Below, in pieces: positions 34,392 through 47,084 of a stretch of DNA of 64,000 nucleotides. The notes under the pieces are model-generated. The model was not told the DNA's origin. It did not search any database and saw only the letters and a program-made list of their open reading frames with translations. Every line of letters starts with the position of its first letter. Positions within the stretch are counted from its first letter, which is position 1. The translations under genes were made by a program, and so were the position numbers. The stretch is from Rhytidiadelphus loreus (taxonomy: Eukaryota > Streptophyta > Bryopsida > Hypnales > Hylocomiaceae). The stretch is from contig OX344761.1 of the NCBI GenBank assembly GCA_947034895.1, positions 75,205,839 through 75,269,838 on the forward strand, given 5' to 3'.

Positions 34392-35317
34392 TTAACCCCT
34401 AAAGGACCATTGTCCTTTTGGATGACAAATTGGATTTTGGGCATGTACCTACGGTCTCAATTTTTGTCATAATTTTGAACCTTTTTTCAAAGATAGAAAA
34501 AATGATTATCTTTGTAGAAATATAATGTATTTTCAAGTGGTGCCTAGGAACAAAAGTTATGCCCAAAGAAGTTCAAAACAAAGGAGATTGGGCAACAAAA
34601 AAAAATTCAAAATTTTTTAATTTTTTAATTTTAATTTTTTTTTCTCATATATTATATTCTTTTTCTCAATGGAAAGCTTTGATTCATTTCATTTGGATAA
34701 GTGGTGTGATAGTTATAGACAATCTTGTTTTTCTAGCAATCTACAAATTTTCTTCAAAAAATAACTTGCAAGATTCATTTCTGAATGCAATTTTTACAAT
34801 ATTAAGAAAAAAGTTCAACCTTGTTTTAGTTTGCTTGCTAGAACAATCTCACCATTGGGATTAGTGCGTTTTAATTCCATTTTGGAAATATTAATAATTT
34901 AAATTTTCTTTCTATCTTGTACCTACTTCTACTTAAATTTTTTTTTAAGAATGAAAATTAAGGTTTTTGAATTTTTTTGCCCTCCTAGATCGTCAACTCA
35001 ATTTTCCAACATAAATTTTTTAAACCTCAAAACTTTGCAGTGCAAAAAATATAAGTTAAGAATGTTCAAAGTAGTCTAGCAATGTGCAAAAAAAACTAGT
35101 TTTCTTCACTTTAAACATAGATATCTTGCAATTTGTGCAATCCAACAATTTTGAAATTTATTCCACACATTCTCATACCAATTAGATATAAGATCCTACA
35201 GTTAGATGGTTAGCTGTGCAAAAGAAACAATTTTCAATTTTTTTACTTTTTGCAATAGAAATGACAATTTTGAGTGTTTTTTGGCAAGAAAAAGGCCTTG
35301 GTCCTTTTAGGGGTTAA
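34392..35317 (+). mobile_element. TTAA-flanked element, subfamily 2, complete
   Basis: TTAA-CCCCTAAAGGACCATTGTCC at the left and GGCCTTGGTCCTTTTAGGGG-TTAA at the right, 926 bp between and including the TTAA sites. The left subterminal region has GGACCATTGTCC with nearby GGATGACAAAT. No transposase. The reading frame at 34559-34864 lies inside it and is AT-rich repeat sequence, not a gene. Confidence 0.85.
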
Positions 35318-35846
35318 GAAATTTTTAAGTAGAAGTAAGTCCAAGATTGAACCAAAAAATTAAATTGTTAAGAGCTCTAAGACGCAATTGAAATGTAATA
35401 ATTCCAACGATGAGATTGTTCTAGTAAGCAAATTTAACCTTGTCAAACAATGTTTTAGAAAAATTGTGAAAATTGCATTAAAAAATGAACCTTCTAAGTT
35501 TTGTTTTCAAGAAAATGCTTAGTTTGCTGAAAAAACAAGATTGTCCATAACTTCACATATAGACAAAAATTAGGATGAATCAAAGCTTCACATGTAGACA
35601 AAAATATAATATTTGAGGTGTCCACTGACCTACATTTTTAGCTTTAGGGTGGCATAACTTTTTCTTTCAAACAGTAATTGAAAAAATATTATATTCCTTC
35701 AAAGATGATATATTCTTCTATCTTCAAAAAAAGTTTCAAAAAATCACGATGAAAATTGAGATTGTAGGCACTTACGTCAGTTACGTGAACCGAAATGTGA
35801 ACTCCTTAGAGTCCTCCTAGAGAATTCTTGGTCCTTTATGGGTTAA
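35318..35846 (-). mobile_element. Partial subfamily 2 element abutting the previous copy
   Basis: Directly follows the right TTAA of 34392-35317 and ends CTTGGTCCTTTATGGGTTAA in reverse orientation. Only about 530 bp are present, so one half is missing. Two partly inverted copies share or touch one TTAA site. Confidence 0.6.
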
Positions 35847-36165
35847 AATTCAACTTCATTTTTGTAAAATTTCTCACACAATAGTTTAGAAGCAAACAAA
35901 CTATAATTAATTGTTTGACAAAAATTACAAAATATTTGCACAAGAGAATTGAAAATTGAAATTCCATACAATAACTTTTGCACCTTGTATTTAGAATATT
36001 CAATTCTTTTCTAAAAATGTCACATTATATAAAAAGTGGTTAATATATTTACATTGCTCTTCAAAATTTGGATGCATACAATGTGAGTATGTGACCTACG
36101 TTTCTATTCATACTAATCTAGTAACATCATGTCCTATTACAAAAACATTGGTGTGGAAAACTACT

Positions 36166-37096
36166 TTAACCCCTAAAAGACCGGACTGTGTTTTTTGGCT
36201 GTATAAATTTTTTGGGCAGGTACCTACAAGCGGAGATTTTCATATTTGGGGCTGAAATTTTAATAGAATGTGGGGGCGAGGAAGATCTTTCATATGCACC
36301 AAATTTCATGACATTTGGAAATACGAGTCAAAAATACGAGTCAAAAGTTACTTTTTTTCCCAACCGGGCAATTCGGGCAGATCAGAAAAAATCAATTTTT
36401 TCAGAAACAAAAATTTGGAATTGATTTTCTAGAGTTTTATATACACAAAAATCTTTGAATCATTCCATTTTGATCAATGAGTCAAAAGTTATGAGGATTT
36501 TTTGTTTGCAAGCAGTTTTGGATTTCCTACTCTAAAATAAACTTTGAAATCCTTTATCTTACCCAATTTTCAATATTTTGGGACAAAAATAAAATTTTAG
36601 GATGTAGATACATTATTACAACATTTTGACCATTGGGATTGGAAATTTTTAATTCCATATTTAAATTGTAAATAATTTAGTATTTTTAATCATTCTCTAC
36701 TACTACCTACTTACTATTTTTTTCCTATATGTTGTACTATTCCAAATGATCTGAAATTTTTCAATCATGTGGACAACTTGTCTACAAAAACAAATCCAAA
36801 GAAGCACCACCATTTAGGTCATTTTTTCATAAAAATATGAGCTTGTGAAGTGCAGCTGCCCTGCTTTTCGCAGGGTAAAAAAAATGATTTTAGTTAATTT
36901 GAATGCTTATATCTTGCAATCCACCCAATGGAAATGTCTGAAAATTTTACCACATGTTTTTGATACTATATAATACAAGATCCTACGTTAGATATGTCGA
37001 AAAAAGTTTTTTTTTCAAAATTTTGGTACTTATACTAGAAATGGCAGTTTTGGAGCGTTTTTGGTGAAAGTATAGTGACGGTCCTTTAAGGGTTAA
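36166..37096 (-). mobile_element. TTAA-flanked element, subfamily 1, complete
   Basis: TTAA-CCCCTAAAAGACCGGACTG at the left and GTGACGGTCCTTTAAGGG-TTAA at the right, 931 bp. In reverse it matches 42546-43501 block for block (GGCAGTTTTGGAGCGTTTTTGG, CTTGCAATCCACCCAATGG). The frame at 36188-36424 is part of it. Confidence 0.85.
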
Positions 37097-37984
37097 GGGG
37101 CATCATCAACCATGGTTTATCAATGAGCAAGTTTGTCACCTATCCACCTATTAATTTCTTCTTCATATTAGGCTCAATAAGGTCACCTAACTTCCTTACA
37201 AAGTACCTCACTATCAATGTATTTTCAAATACTTCATTGTCATATTTCTTCGTATCATTCATATTCATCAAGTGGTCAATTTTTCTAATAGAATACAAGA
37301 TAGATTTCATCGTATATTTATGATTTTTTTGCATAATCTCTATGGTCCTCTTTGAATGTTGTAGCCTATACACATAGGTTAGAGCCACCCACCAACAATT
37401 CTTCATATTCTCCAACTTTTTTTCCTTAATAGGTTATCTGTAATGAATCTTGGGAGACTCCAAAATGATATCAAGGCACTTAACAGTAAAACCATAGAGT
37501 TAGCCAATATGTCCTTTTGGGAATAATCACTCATTTTTGAATGACATCAAAAGTTTTAGTTGAACAACCAAATTGATTATTTTCAATGCATAATTACAAG
37601 AAAGAACTTGCAAATCATAATAACAATTTTTGCATTGTAAATAGGGAAGATTTAACGAACAAGGAAAATTTAAGAAGACCCCATCTTAGAAAGACCCTAG
37701 GAATCAAGAAAAAATTCTATAAACTTTTCTAATGGAGTTCCTAAAAATTAAGGCATATATATATATATATATAAATTAGCAACTCCAATCTATGAAAGAA
37801 ATCAAGGGAAAATAAATAGAAAATGATTTTTATTAATTTTAAAAATGATATATTTTGAGATTTTTATGAAATATCAAGACCCTAAGAAAAAAAATATTAA
37901 TAAGAAACTTTCCAAATCAAAAAGAAGAAGAAGAAAGATGTTTAGAATCTCTTCTTAATGCAGGAAATTGTGGAAAAAAAGATG
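37097..37984. other. Intergenic, nothing recognised
   Basis: AT-rich, with an AT dinucleotide run near 37.76 kb. The overlapping frames near 37.12-37.42 kb on both strands carry no motif. Confidence 0.5.
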
Positions 37985-38420
37985 TCCTAAAGGCAATGGC
38001 TTCCACCTCCACCTGCAGTCACACAACACAAGAGGTCACCCAGACTTCCAAGAGAGGTTTCCCAAGAGCCAAAGTCGCCCTAGACTTGAAGTTGCCCCTA
38101 TAACCCTCCAGAAGGCCCAAATTTGCCAATTTGGGGACAAAGGGAAGGCAATGGTTCCCACCTCCACCCACGGTCACTCCACACAAGAGGTCGCCCGGAC
38201 CCGTGTTCTCCTCCAAGAGAGGTCGCCCAAGACCCGAAGTCACCCCTAGAACCCCCCAAAAGGCCCAAATTGCCAATTTTGGGACAAAAAGAAGGCAATG
38301 GTTTCCACCTCCACCCGCGGGTGCCCCACACAAGAAGTTGCCCTTAAGAGGTCGCCCAAATCCGCGTTCTCCTCCAAGAGAGGTTGCCCAAGACCTAAAG
38401 TTGCTGGTTGCATTGCATTT
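37985..38420 (+). repeat. GC-rich tandem repeat, about 150-bp period
   Basis: Three units start at AAGGCAATGG (37990, 38144, 38292), each continuing TTCCACCTCCACC, CACACAAGAGGTCGCCC, CTCCAAGAGAGG, CCCAAGACC and GGCCCAAATTTGCCAATTTTGGGACAAA. Both strands stay open through the array, but the frames shift between units, as expected of non-coding repeats. It is a sharp GC-rich island in AT-rich DNA. A fragment (GACCCGTGTTCTCC, AGAGGTCGC) recurs near 40.45 kb. Confidence 0.85.
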
Positions 38421-38821
38421 CTTTGGTGATGAAAGAAGAAATTGTTAACTTCATTATAGTCAATTACTTTTGTTTTAGTTTGCAAGATATGTTAATGGAC
38501 CTTCCTTCTTAGCTGAGTTAAGTAAATGGACCTTGATGAGATTAGATTTCATAGCCAAGACATCTAATCTCATTTGTTAAAAATGAAAGCTCTTCTAAAA
38601 ATCTAGTTGCTTTGGATTCTCTATAGTACAACTTGAATTTCACAATATCTTATTTGATCTATGAATTTGCTCTAGTATATAAATGTGATGACAAGATGTC
38701 ATTTTCCATTGAACACTCTAAAGTTTTGCAAAGAGGCGATTCTATTAAATATATATGGTTCATTGTTATTTATTTGATTGTGATTACATGATATGAAATA
38801 AATTAAGTAAGAAAGATCATA

Positions 38822-39300
38822 CATATATCTTCATCTATTGTTTTGTATTTCAAAATTCATTTGATAAATTATACACCTGTAGAATGACTCTTTGAGATTT
38901 GTATAAATCAAAAGGGGAAGTTTTTATTTAAATCCCTTCCATCTGATTTTTAAATTAGAGATGAAGGTGGTAAATAATTCATGAGTATAAAGATGTTTGG
39001 AGAATTAAGAAAATTAAATGGGGAAGGTATTGCAAATATCTCCATGCATTATTTTGTATTTTGAAATACACTTAATAAATTATACACCTATAGGGTAATT
39101 CTTTGAGATTTGCATAAATTAAAACGAAAGGGAAAGTTTTTATTTAAATCCCTTCCATCTAATTTTTAAGTTAGAGATGAAGGTGGTAAATAATTCAGGA
39201 GTACAAAGATGATTGGAGAATCAAGAAAATTAAATGGGGAAGGTATTGCAAACATCTCCATGCTTTGTTTTTGTATTTCAAAATTTACCTCATGAATAAT
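38822..39300 (+). repeat. Tandem repeat, about 216-bp period
   Basis: Two full units and the start of a third. Each has TTTTGTATTT(C/T)(A/G)AAAT, GATAAATTATACACCT-like, TTTGAGATTTG(T/C)ATAAAT, then TTTTTATTTAAATCCCTTCC and GATGAAGGTGGTAAATAATTC, ending ATGGGGAAGGTATTGCAAA. Located between the GC-rich array and a fold-back MITE. Confidence 0.85.
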
Positions 39301-39502
39301 CATTAGAAGAGAAACAAATGTTTTAAGTATGGTCTTAGCAATATAGTTCTATAATTTATGACCTTTTAGGAGATTTTTAGTAAAAATTTATTAGAAAATA
39401 CATTTCTTTTCAATAAAAATTTACTAAAAATCTTCCTAAAGGTCATAGATTGTAGGACTATACTACTAGGTTTTACTTAAAACACCCTTTTCTCTTGTAG
39501 AG
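39301..39502. mobile_element. CACTA-like fold-back MITE with AAT target duplication
   Basis: Ends CATTAGAAGAGAAACAAATG and TTTTCTCTTGTAGAG. The arms of about 95 bp pair through GTTTTAAGTA, TATAGT(T/C)CTA, ATGACCTTT and GATTTTTAGTAAA blocks around a short loop. AAT flanks both sides (39298-39300 and 39503-39505), a 3-bp duplication as for CACTA elements. Confidence 0.75.
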
Positions 39503-39549
39503 AATACATTGTTAGGATGTTAAGCTCTAAAGTCTCAATTGTCTTTGTA

Positions 39550-40435
39550 GCTTGCAAAATGGATTTGGGGCAACTTCATATAAGGTATTAAGGTCAATTT
39601 TTTATGAAGTTTCTGATACTTTTTCATAATATAGAAAAACTTGCTAGTTTTATGGGATTGTTATTTGTATTTTAATTGGTGCCAAAGAGCAAGAGTTATA
39701 CCACATTAAGCCTAGATATAAATTAGGTGAACAAAAACAAATTCACAAAAACTTGAATTATAAATTAAAGTTTTTTTGTTTTCATAGATTGGATTTTTTT
39801 GTACTTCAAAAGCTTTAATTCATTTTTTTTGGATTGATGGTGTAAAGGTTATAGAGCATCTTCTTTTATGAGCAATCATAGTATCATATTAAAAAAAATT
39901 AGGTATAGGATTCTTTTGGGCCACTCAAGTTTCAAACTTTTTTAAAACAAATAAGTTCAAAAAATTAACTTTGATTGTTAGAACAATCTCACCATTGGGA
40001 TTAGTATATTTTAATTCCATTTTAAAGCTATTAATGATAAAGTTTTTTCTCTATATAATGTACTTTATTCTACTTAATAATTTTTTAAAGAATGAAACCA
40101 CATTATTTTTAAATTTTAAATTATTTTATATTTTCAAATCAATTTTGAATGATGAAAAAATTTAAATTCAAGACTATAATGCAAACTTTTTTAAGTTAAG
40201 AAGATTCAAAGTCTCTTAAACTAGTTTCACAATATGTCACAAACATAATTTCTTCACTTTGAACGCATTTATCTTGCAATCTATGTGGTGAAAGTCTTTG
40301 AAATTTTTTCCACACATTGTCATAATATTCTAATTTAAGATCCTGTAGTTACATATTCAAAAATCCTATTAACTGTTTCCCTCTTTGTACTAAAAATGGT
40401 AGTTTTGAGAGTTTTTTTCGACAATTGCAACAAAG
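39550..40435 (+). mobile_element. Eroded subfamily 2 TTAA-type element
   Basis: Internal blocks of the 34392 copy occur in the same order (GCAAGAGTTATACCACAT, GTTAGAACAATCTCACCATTGGG, CACACATTGTCATA, AGTTTTGAGAGTTTTTTTCG), but neither terminus with TTAA is preserved. Confidence 0.6.
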
Positions 40436-42545
40436 AGGTTGGCCTTAGACCCGTGTTCTCCCTTGAGGGGACCAGAGGTCGCTCCTCAAGAATCAAGTCA
40501 CGTCACTTTAAGTCATAGCCATGTAGGACAAACTGTTTTACCTAGGGGTAAAAAAATTTGAAATCCAAAATTCGTACGTGACAACAAAAAAAACACCCCT
40601 ACTCGACAACTTAACAATTAGACATGCTACATGCGACGTCTATTAGACGCCAAAATCCAAAATCTTGTCAGACAAGACAACCCTAATGGATTTGTTGTCC
40701 TAAAAAGATCTTCATGGTGTGACGTGGAAGAAAGGGCCCAAACATGACATCTTGGGAATTGTGAAATATTTTATTATAGATTGGCTAGACTTTTTTACTA
40801 CATCTTGGCAAATTATTTTAAGCCTCCTACAAGCTGGCCCATCTCCCTCCTACACTGGCCACATCTCCCTTCCAAATTTAGTCATCCCCCTTCCAATTAG
40901 AATTAAAGTACTAGTTCCAAAACATGATCTTCATCCTAGGGACCACTATGTTAATTAGGCACCCATATACAATTAGGCATGTACATTACAAGATAGCCAG
41001 CTCATGCAACATGGAAGATACACAACATTGGCTAAATCCATGACTACCAATGGTCCCTCAAAATCTCATTTTTTAGTATTCCAAAACTGCATTTTAAAAA
41101 ATGATTCAGATTTGAATTTTTTAGGATGGTAGGAGACCATCAAACACATTATCTCTTTTGTTTGCACTACTTCTCCTCTTGCTTTCAGTACATGCTCCAC
41201 GCAAATGCAAGTTTACCATTGAGCACAAAATGAGCTTGAGCTCAAAGCCTCCAAAGTTTAGTGGGGAGAAGTGTGTAAAAAGAAGCAATCAATGAATCTA
41301 GAAAACATTTTAAAAATCATCCACTTGAAATAGGCCCATATTGATGTGGCATGTCACCACATCTATTTCACTTTGCTTTAAAAGCCATTCATGAATGATT
41401 TGTGGTATGAGTTGAAAAGACAACTTATTATATACACATGGGGTGGTAGAAGGTAACACAAAGAATGTGGGATATATAAATAAGTTCATAGCTAAAAGAA
41501 GACTCTAAAAACTTAAATTGCCACCTTAAATCCTAAACCCGCCGCCTTGCATAGGACGTGATTGTCCTTAGGTTTTCCAAAATTATTATCCTACGGGATC
41601 GTGTCTTGCGAGTTGCGGTCCTGCGTTTGCACCCAACCCCCAACCCCGCACGCTTGGTCGAGTCCCATTACCTAGACTGGGACCTTGACAAGCTAAGTCG
41701 GGTTGGGCCCACCTTTGTACAAGCGATTTAATGTCGTGCCTAGTTAGTTACTATTCCAGAATATATGTTATGAAGTCAAGTAGGAGCATTGTCTGGAGCA
41801 TTGTGACCATTTTCATAAGCTTGAGGCACAATGTCAGGTACTAATTTTAAGCACAAATATAGAGAGTTCAAGCAAAAAATGGATAGGGGGAAATGCTATG
41901 CATTTAGGGTTTATTCAAAATTCTATAGATGAACCCTGAAATTCTTGTATTCTAGGATAAATTTTTAAAATGGAAATAGACACTTGTCCCTTTTAGTTCA
42001 GTTTTTTTTCATCTTGACGTGATGTTGGCTTTTTATGTCAGGATATCCATCAATGTTAATATGGACGCATCCTAAGTCATCCAAATTTACATCAGCGGAT
42101 CAACCTAACAAAAAATAAACTTTTTTTTTGTTGGATGGCCTATACGGCATGTTTGTCATCTAGACAACTAGTCCGTCAAATGGACGGATAGGCCATCCAA
42201 CTTGACGAATGGGTTGTCTATATTTTTATTTTTTTTATTTTTTTTAGGATCCTAAATTCCTAATAGACTCTTGAATTTGATCTTGACATTTCTCCAATCT
42301 TACAAACGGACTAGCGTGACGTGACAATGAAAACCATGCTTTAGTTGAACACAACATGCATGTTTAGAAACTTTTTTAACAAGTTCCTTCATAACTAAAT
42401 TTTGAGGCATATCAACAAAGAGAAGTAGTAGTTAAAAAATTGGAAATACTAAATTACAATCATGGTTAGAAAAAATTTCTATAAATTCATTTCCAATGTA
42501 CCAAAAATGTATCCATAATATGTTTTCAGTCTACAAGATACTAAC
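40436..42545. other. Intergenic with dispersed repeats
   Basis: Includes a GC-richer patch (41.53-41.73 kb) of unknown nature and a hairpin near 42.13-42.21 kb (TTGGATGGCCTAT / ATAGGCCATCCAA). About 60 bp (41425-41485) is repeated near 56094-56155 (TATACACAT(G/A)GGGTGGTAG). No gene recognised. Confidence 0.45.
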
Positions 42546-43501
42546 TTAACCCCTAAACGTCAGAGACTATGTTTTCACCAAAACTGCTCCAAAACTGTCA
42601 TTTCTAGGACAAGTACCAAATTTTGGAAAAAAAACATTTTTAGAAACATATAACCATAGGATCTTGTAGTACACTAGTTTGAAAACATGTGGTAAAAATT
42701 TCAGAAGTTTCCATTGTGTAGATTGCAAGATATCAACATTTGAAGTAACAATTTTTTTTTTGCCCTACAAAAAAACTGGGCAGCTGCACTTCACATGGTC
42801 ACATTTGTATGAAAAAATGTCCAAAATGGTTGTTACTCTTTGGATTCCTTCTTCTAGGCAAAGTTGGCTACAGGCTTGAAAATTTTCAGATCATTTGAAA
42901 TTGTACAACACATAGGAAAAAAATAGTAAGTAGAAAGAAATAGATAATGTTTAAAAATACTAAATTGTTAACGATTTATTTATGGAATTGAAAAATGTCA
43001 ATTCCAATGGTTGTAATGTTAAAATAAACAATATACACCTAATGTTTTTATTTTTTTCCAAATATATTTAAAATTGAATTAAATGAAGAACTTCAAAGTT
43101 TATTTTAAAGTAGAGATTCCATAACTACCCACAAACTAACCCAAGCTAAAATTCCTCATTACTTTTATGTCATTAATCAAAATGGAATGATTCAAAGTTT
43201 ACTTTATATATATAAATAAATCTAGAGAATCAATTTCAATTTTTATTTTTTTTAAAAGTGATTTTCAAAGAAGTTTTTCTTTTTGCTCGGGCTGCCCGTT
43301 GAACACTAAAAATTACTTATCATGCAATTACTTTTGAACCATGTAGTCAAATGTTATGAAAATTGTTGGGCCTTAAAGTTATTCCTTGGAGACATGTTGT
43401 GTGGAAATTTCAAAGAAAAAAATAAAAATAACGTTTGTAATGAGCTGCCTAAAATTGCTATGTTGTCAAAAACGCAGTAAGTTTGGTCCTTTAGGGATTA
43501 A
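42546..43501 (+). mobile_element. TTAA-flanked element, subfamily 1, complete
   Basis: TTAA-CCCCTAAACGTCAGAGACTATG at the left and GTTTGGTCCTTTAGGGA-TTAA at the right, 956 bp. Same orientation as 9769-10698. No coding capacity. Confidence 0.85.
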
Positions 43502-46139
43502 TCTTAAACTCTAAAGAGCAGTTTAGAGCCAAAAGCATGTTGGTGAATGTTGAAGAATAGGGCACCTTCATTGGGTGTTGAAGAAGAAATTTTTTGTTTG
43601 CCCAAGGTTAATTGAGAGGTAGAACAATTATAGTCTAAAGCAAAATTTTTAATATAGTTTGCCCCCGTTTCCTCAATTCCCATAATACTTGTTATTTTTA
43701 TGAAAAATTAGATGTAAATAGATTGTGTAGGAAAAGTACAAGTTTAAAATGGATCTTGCATTCTTGCTCTTCTCACCTCTATTTTCAAACTAAAGTTCTT
43801 TGAAAACCTTTCATTAGTCAAAGAGACTTTTAAAGATCAATTCTCCACAAAAACAATCTTTGTAATCACATCTACAAAGATATTGAGATTAGAACGTCAA
43901 GAATATAGTTGACTAGCTTGACTTGAGTTGGAACTTGACTTGAGTTGTTGCAAACGCATGTAAGGAGTAAAGTCGTAAATGAAAATTGAAAAAGAGTACT
44001 ATATTCTACTCTAGTGGTGAAGTCTCCAGTGAAGTTAGATGTGCTGGAAAAGTGTTGAAAAGTTATAGAATTTATTTTATGTATAGAAAGTGACAAAGTG
44101 CCACAAAATTAAAATCTCATTTTTGTAGAATTATGTTTTAATTCACTAACCAAAAAAATTGTTGAAAGCAAGTCCCAGTCATTAAATCAAAATGAAAGTA
44201 AAAAAATAATTTCTAAATTTTTTTACCTAATTTTCCTAAGCATCTTGTAAAGAAAGTCTTGAAAGTTTTCAAGAGACTTGTTCTTGAAGCCGCCAAACCT
44301 ATCTTGTCCCTCAAGCATAGAAAAATATTAAGTTTATTGAAAACCTTTAAAAACATACTTTATAGAGAACAATTTTGCATGGACCTGTCCGTATAATTAA
44401 ACTTTATTAGCAATCAAGATGATAAGTAATCTATCAAAATTGTGGGGGGATGATTCTTATACTATCAATGTGGATATTGATATAGTGGTATTGAATAAGA
44501 GGGAAAAAAATTCAAACAAATGTACAGATATTGGCTAATTTTTATAATTTTAAATACCTATTGTATATCAATAATGCATTATTTTATTAGGATACATAGG
44601 TTTTATCTAAGTATTATCCTAGATATCATCGGGTGCCTACCTTGGCTAAGATGCTAAGTATCATCTAGGTAGTTGCCTAAATTAATACCATGGATGGTAG
44701 AATATCACTTAGATAGTTGTCAAAGCGAATGCCAAGAAGTAGGTTACCTACTAGTGGTACCATTATTGGTTTTGATGCTGGTGTATACTCACGCAAAAAT
44801 AATTCCAAACTTAATATATTATAGATGAAGAAATTTTCTTAATAGTTAAAAAAAAATTTAAGTATCTCTTTTGGTAATTGGTACATAAATTTATCATATA
44901 TATTATATCCATAGCATTTATGAAAGGCCACATCAACTTAACTCTTCAAAAATAATGTAGTTTATTATTCAATTGTTGCAAATGGAAGGATAACAACCAT
45001 TTTAGTAGATGTTATACAGGATTTCATTGTTGACATACTAAAATATGGGTTGTTATATTGGATGTCCAAAAAATCCGTCAACTTAGACACAAGAAAAAAT
45101 AGGTTTCTTTTAGTGTTAAAAACTTTCATCATTGTTGCACAATTGGATAGATTTTATTGACCCTTAAAGGATGGAGCCTAACTTGTGGTCAAACTTCAAT
45201 GAAAATCTTTTGTATTCTACATGGTCCATTTTGTGATTGACTTTGCATGAAATGTTTTATATTTAGTTTTAGGAGAATGATGAAACCATGTATCCACCAT
45301 AATTCATAAAAAAATTCAGATTATTTTGTGAAAATTTGAAATTATTGTGATTTTTTGACAAAAGTGAAAAAAAAAATGGCATCAAATACAAAATAAACTC
45401 AATAAATTTGAAAATTTTATTAGAAGTGCACATCATAGTGTAGAACATCATAGTATAAACCAAACTTCCATACCATTCTATACTTAGACACAATAGATTG
45501 TAGTTTTGGGTCCAAATGACAATAAAAATTCAAGTTTAGGAAATTTCCAAAATTTCAAATTGGAGTAGAAACTATGCTTAGTAAACTTCATTTCATTACT
45601 CGGTTTCAAATTCAAAAAATATAGTTTTAATTATAGAATTAAGATCAAAGAGCAAAGGAGGTAGAAATTGTCAAATACTCTAGAAATGCATTTTTTGTGA
45701 TTTGTGGATTTAGCAATTTCTTCTCTAGAAAATTTTGTAGTTCTATGCATTCAGAGGCTTTTCACTACAAAGTGCTATATAAACATTCAAAGAAATCTCT
45801 ACATAATATTTGGATGAAAGTCATCCACTTTTTAGAAAGAACAAACTACATTTGACCATTTATCAATTACTTTTTGGCTTTCTTGTCATTTTAGGATTAA
45901 AGAATTATAAATATTATCTTGTGTGCATATTGAAACATATATTCTTGATTTTTGGAATATTTTCAACCCCCTTCTTTCTAAGATTGCTTTAAAAATTGTT
46001 TTGATACAAATTTCATTTTTTCTTTATTTTTGACACAAACGGATGCATTTCATTAAAGTTGGGCAACCAAAACAATACACTAAATCATAATAAACAATGT
46101 TGCATGCCAGAGAGGGATTCACAGCAATTCAAAATTAGT
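43502..46139. other. Intergenic, one MITE arm, otherwise nothing recognised
   Basis: AT-rich. At about 44965-45110 a single arm related to the CACTA fold-back MITE at 16915 (GACATACTAAAATATGGGTT, TGTCCAAAAAATCCGTCAAC) remains. No coding gene seen. Confidence 0.5.
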
Positions 46140-47084
46140 TTAACCCCTAAAGGACCATTGTCCCTTCGGGGGACAAATGCGTTTTCGGGCAGGTACCTAC
46201 GGGCTGAAATATTCTCCTGATTTTTTGAAATTTTTCTTGGAGGTAGAAAAATTGATGTGCTTCGTGGGAATATAATTTTTTTCAAAATCGATGCCCGGGA
46301 ACAATAGTTATGACCAAATAAGCTCAAACAAGGGGACGGCGGGCAGCTCGGGCAGCCAGAAAAAAATGGACAAAATTTTTTATTTTATTTTTAATATTAT
46401 TTTTTCTCATAGATTATATTTTTTTCTATCCGAAAAGCTTTTATTCATTTCATTTGGATATGTTATGAGAAAGTTATGGACATTCTTGTTTTTCGGGTAG
46501 CTAGAGCATCTTCTTGAAAAAAATAACTTGTAGGATTCATTTCTGAATGCAATTTTTCAAATTTTTCAAATTTTTTTTTTTCCATGGTCTGATTTACTTG
46601 CTAGAACAATCTCACCATTGGGATTAGTGAATTTTAATTCCATCTAAAATATATGAATATTTTAGATTTTCCTTCTATCTCATACCTACTTCTACTTAAC
46701 AAATTTTTTAAGAATGATAATTTAATTTTTTTTTAACTTTTTTTTTTTTACCTAGACTCTCAACTCAATTCTCCACTATAAAGATTTAAAGCTCAAAACT
46801 ATGTAGTGCAAAAATTTGAAGTTAAAAATGTTCAAAGTCAAAAAATCTAATCCCGCAATGTGCTGAAAAACTTGTTTTGTCCACTTTAAACGCAGATATC
46901 TTGCAATCTAAGCGGTCAAAAATTCTGAAATTTTTTCCACACACTCTCATACTAGTTAGGTGTAAGATCCTATGGTTAGATATGAAAATAAAACTATTTT
47001 TCAATTTTTTTTACTCCTTGCTATAGATATGGCAGTTTTGAGTGTTTTCTGGCAGAAAAAATGCCTTGGTCCTTTAGGGGTTAA
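46140..47084 (+). mobile_element. TTAA-flanked element, subfamily 2, complete
   Basis: TTAA-CCCCTAAAGGACCATTGTCC at the left and TGCCTTGGTCCTTTAGGGG-TTAA at the right. The first 14 bp after TTAA are perfectly mirrored. 945 bp. The best preserved copy; subterminal GGACCATTGTCCCTTCGGGG with GGACAAAT forms a second small hairpin. The frames 46291-46500 and 46822-47004 lie inside and are not genes. Confidence 0.9.

Noticed and set aside
34559..34864. 101-codon plus-strand frame
   Set aside because: It lies wholly within a TTAA-flanked repeat and is not conserved in the other copies.
38019..38448. Overlapping Pro/Gly/Arg-rich frames on both strands
   Set aside because: They follow the GC-rich tandem repeat and change frame between units, as expected for non-coding repeats.
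41530..41730. GC-richer patch considered as tRNA gene or LTR
   Set aside because: No cloverleaf with A and B boxes, and no TG...CA terminal pair with primer-binding site could be found.
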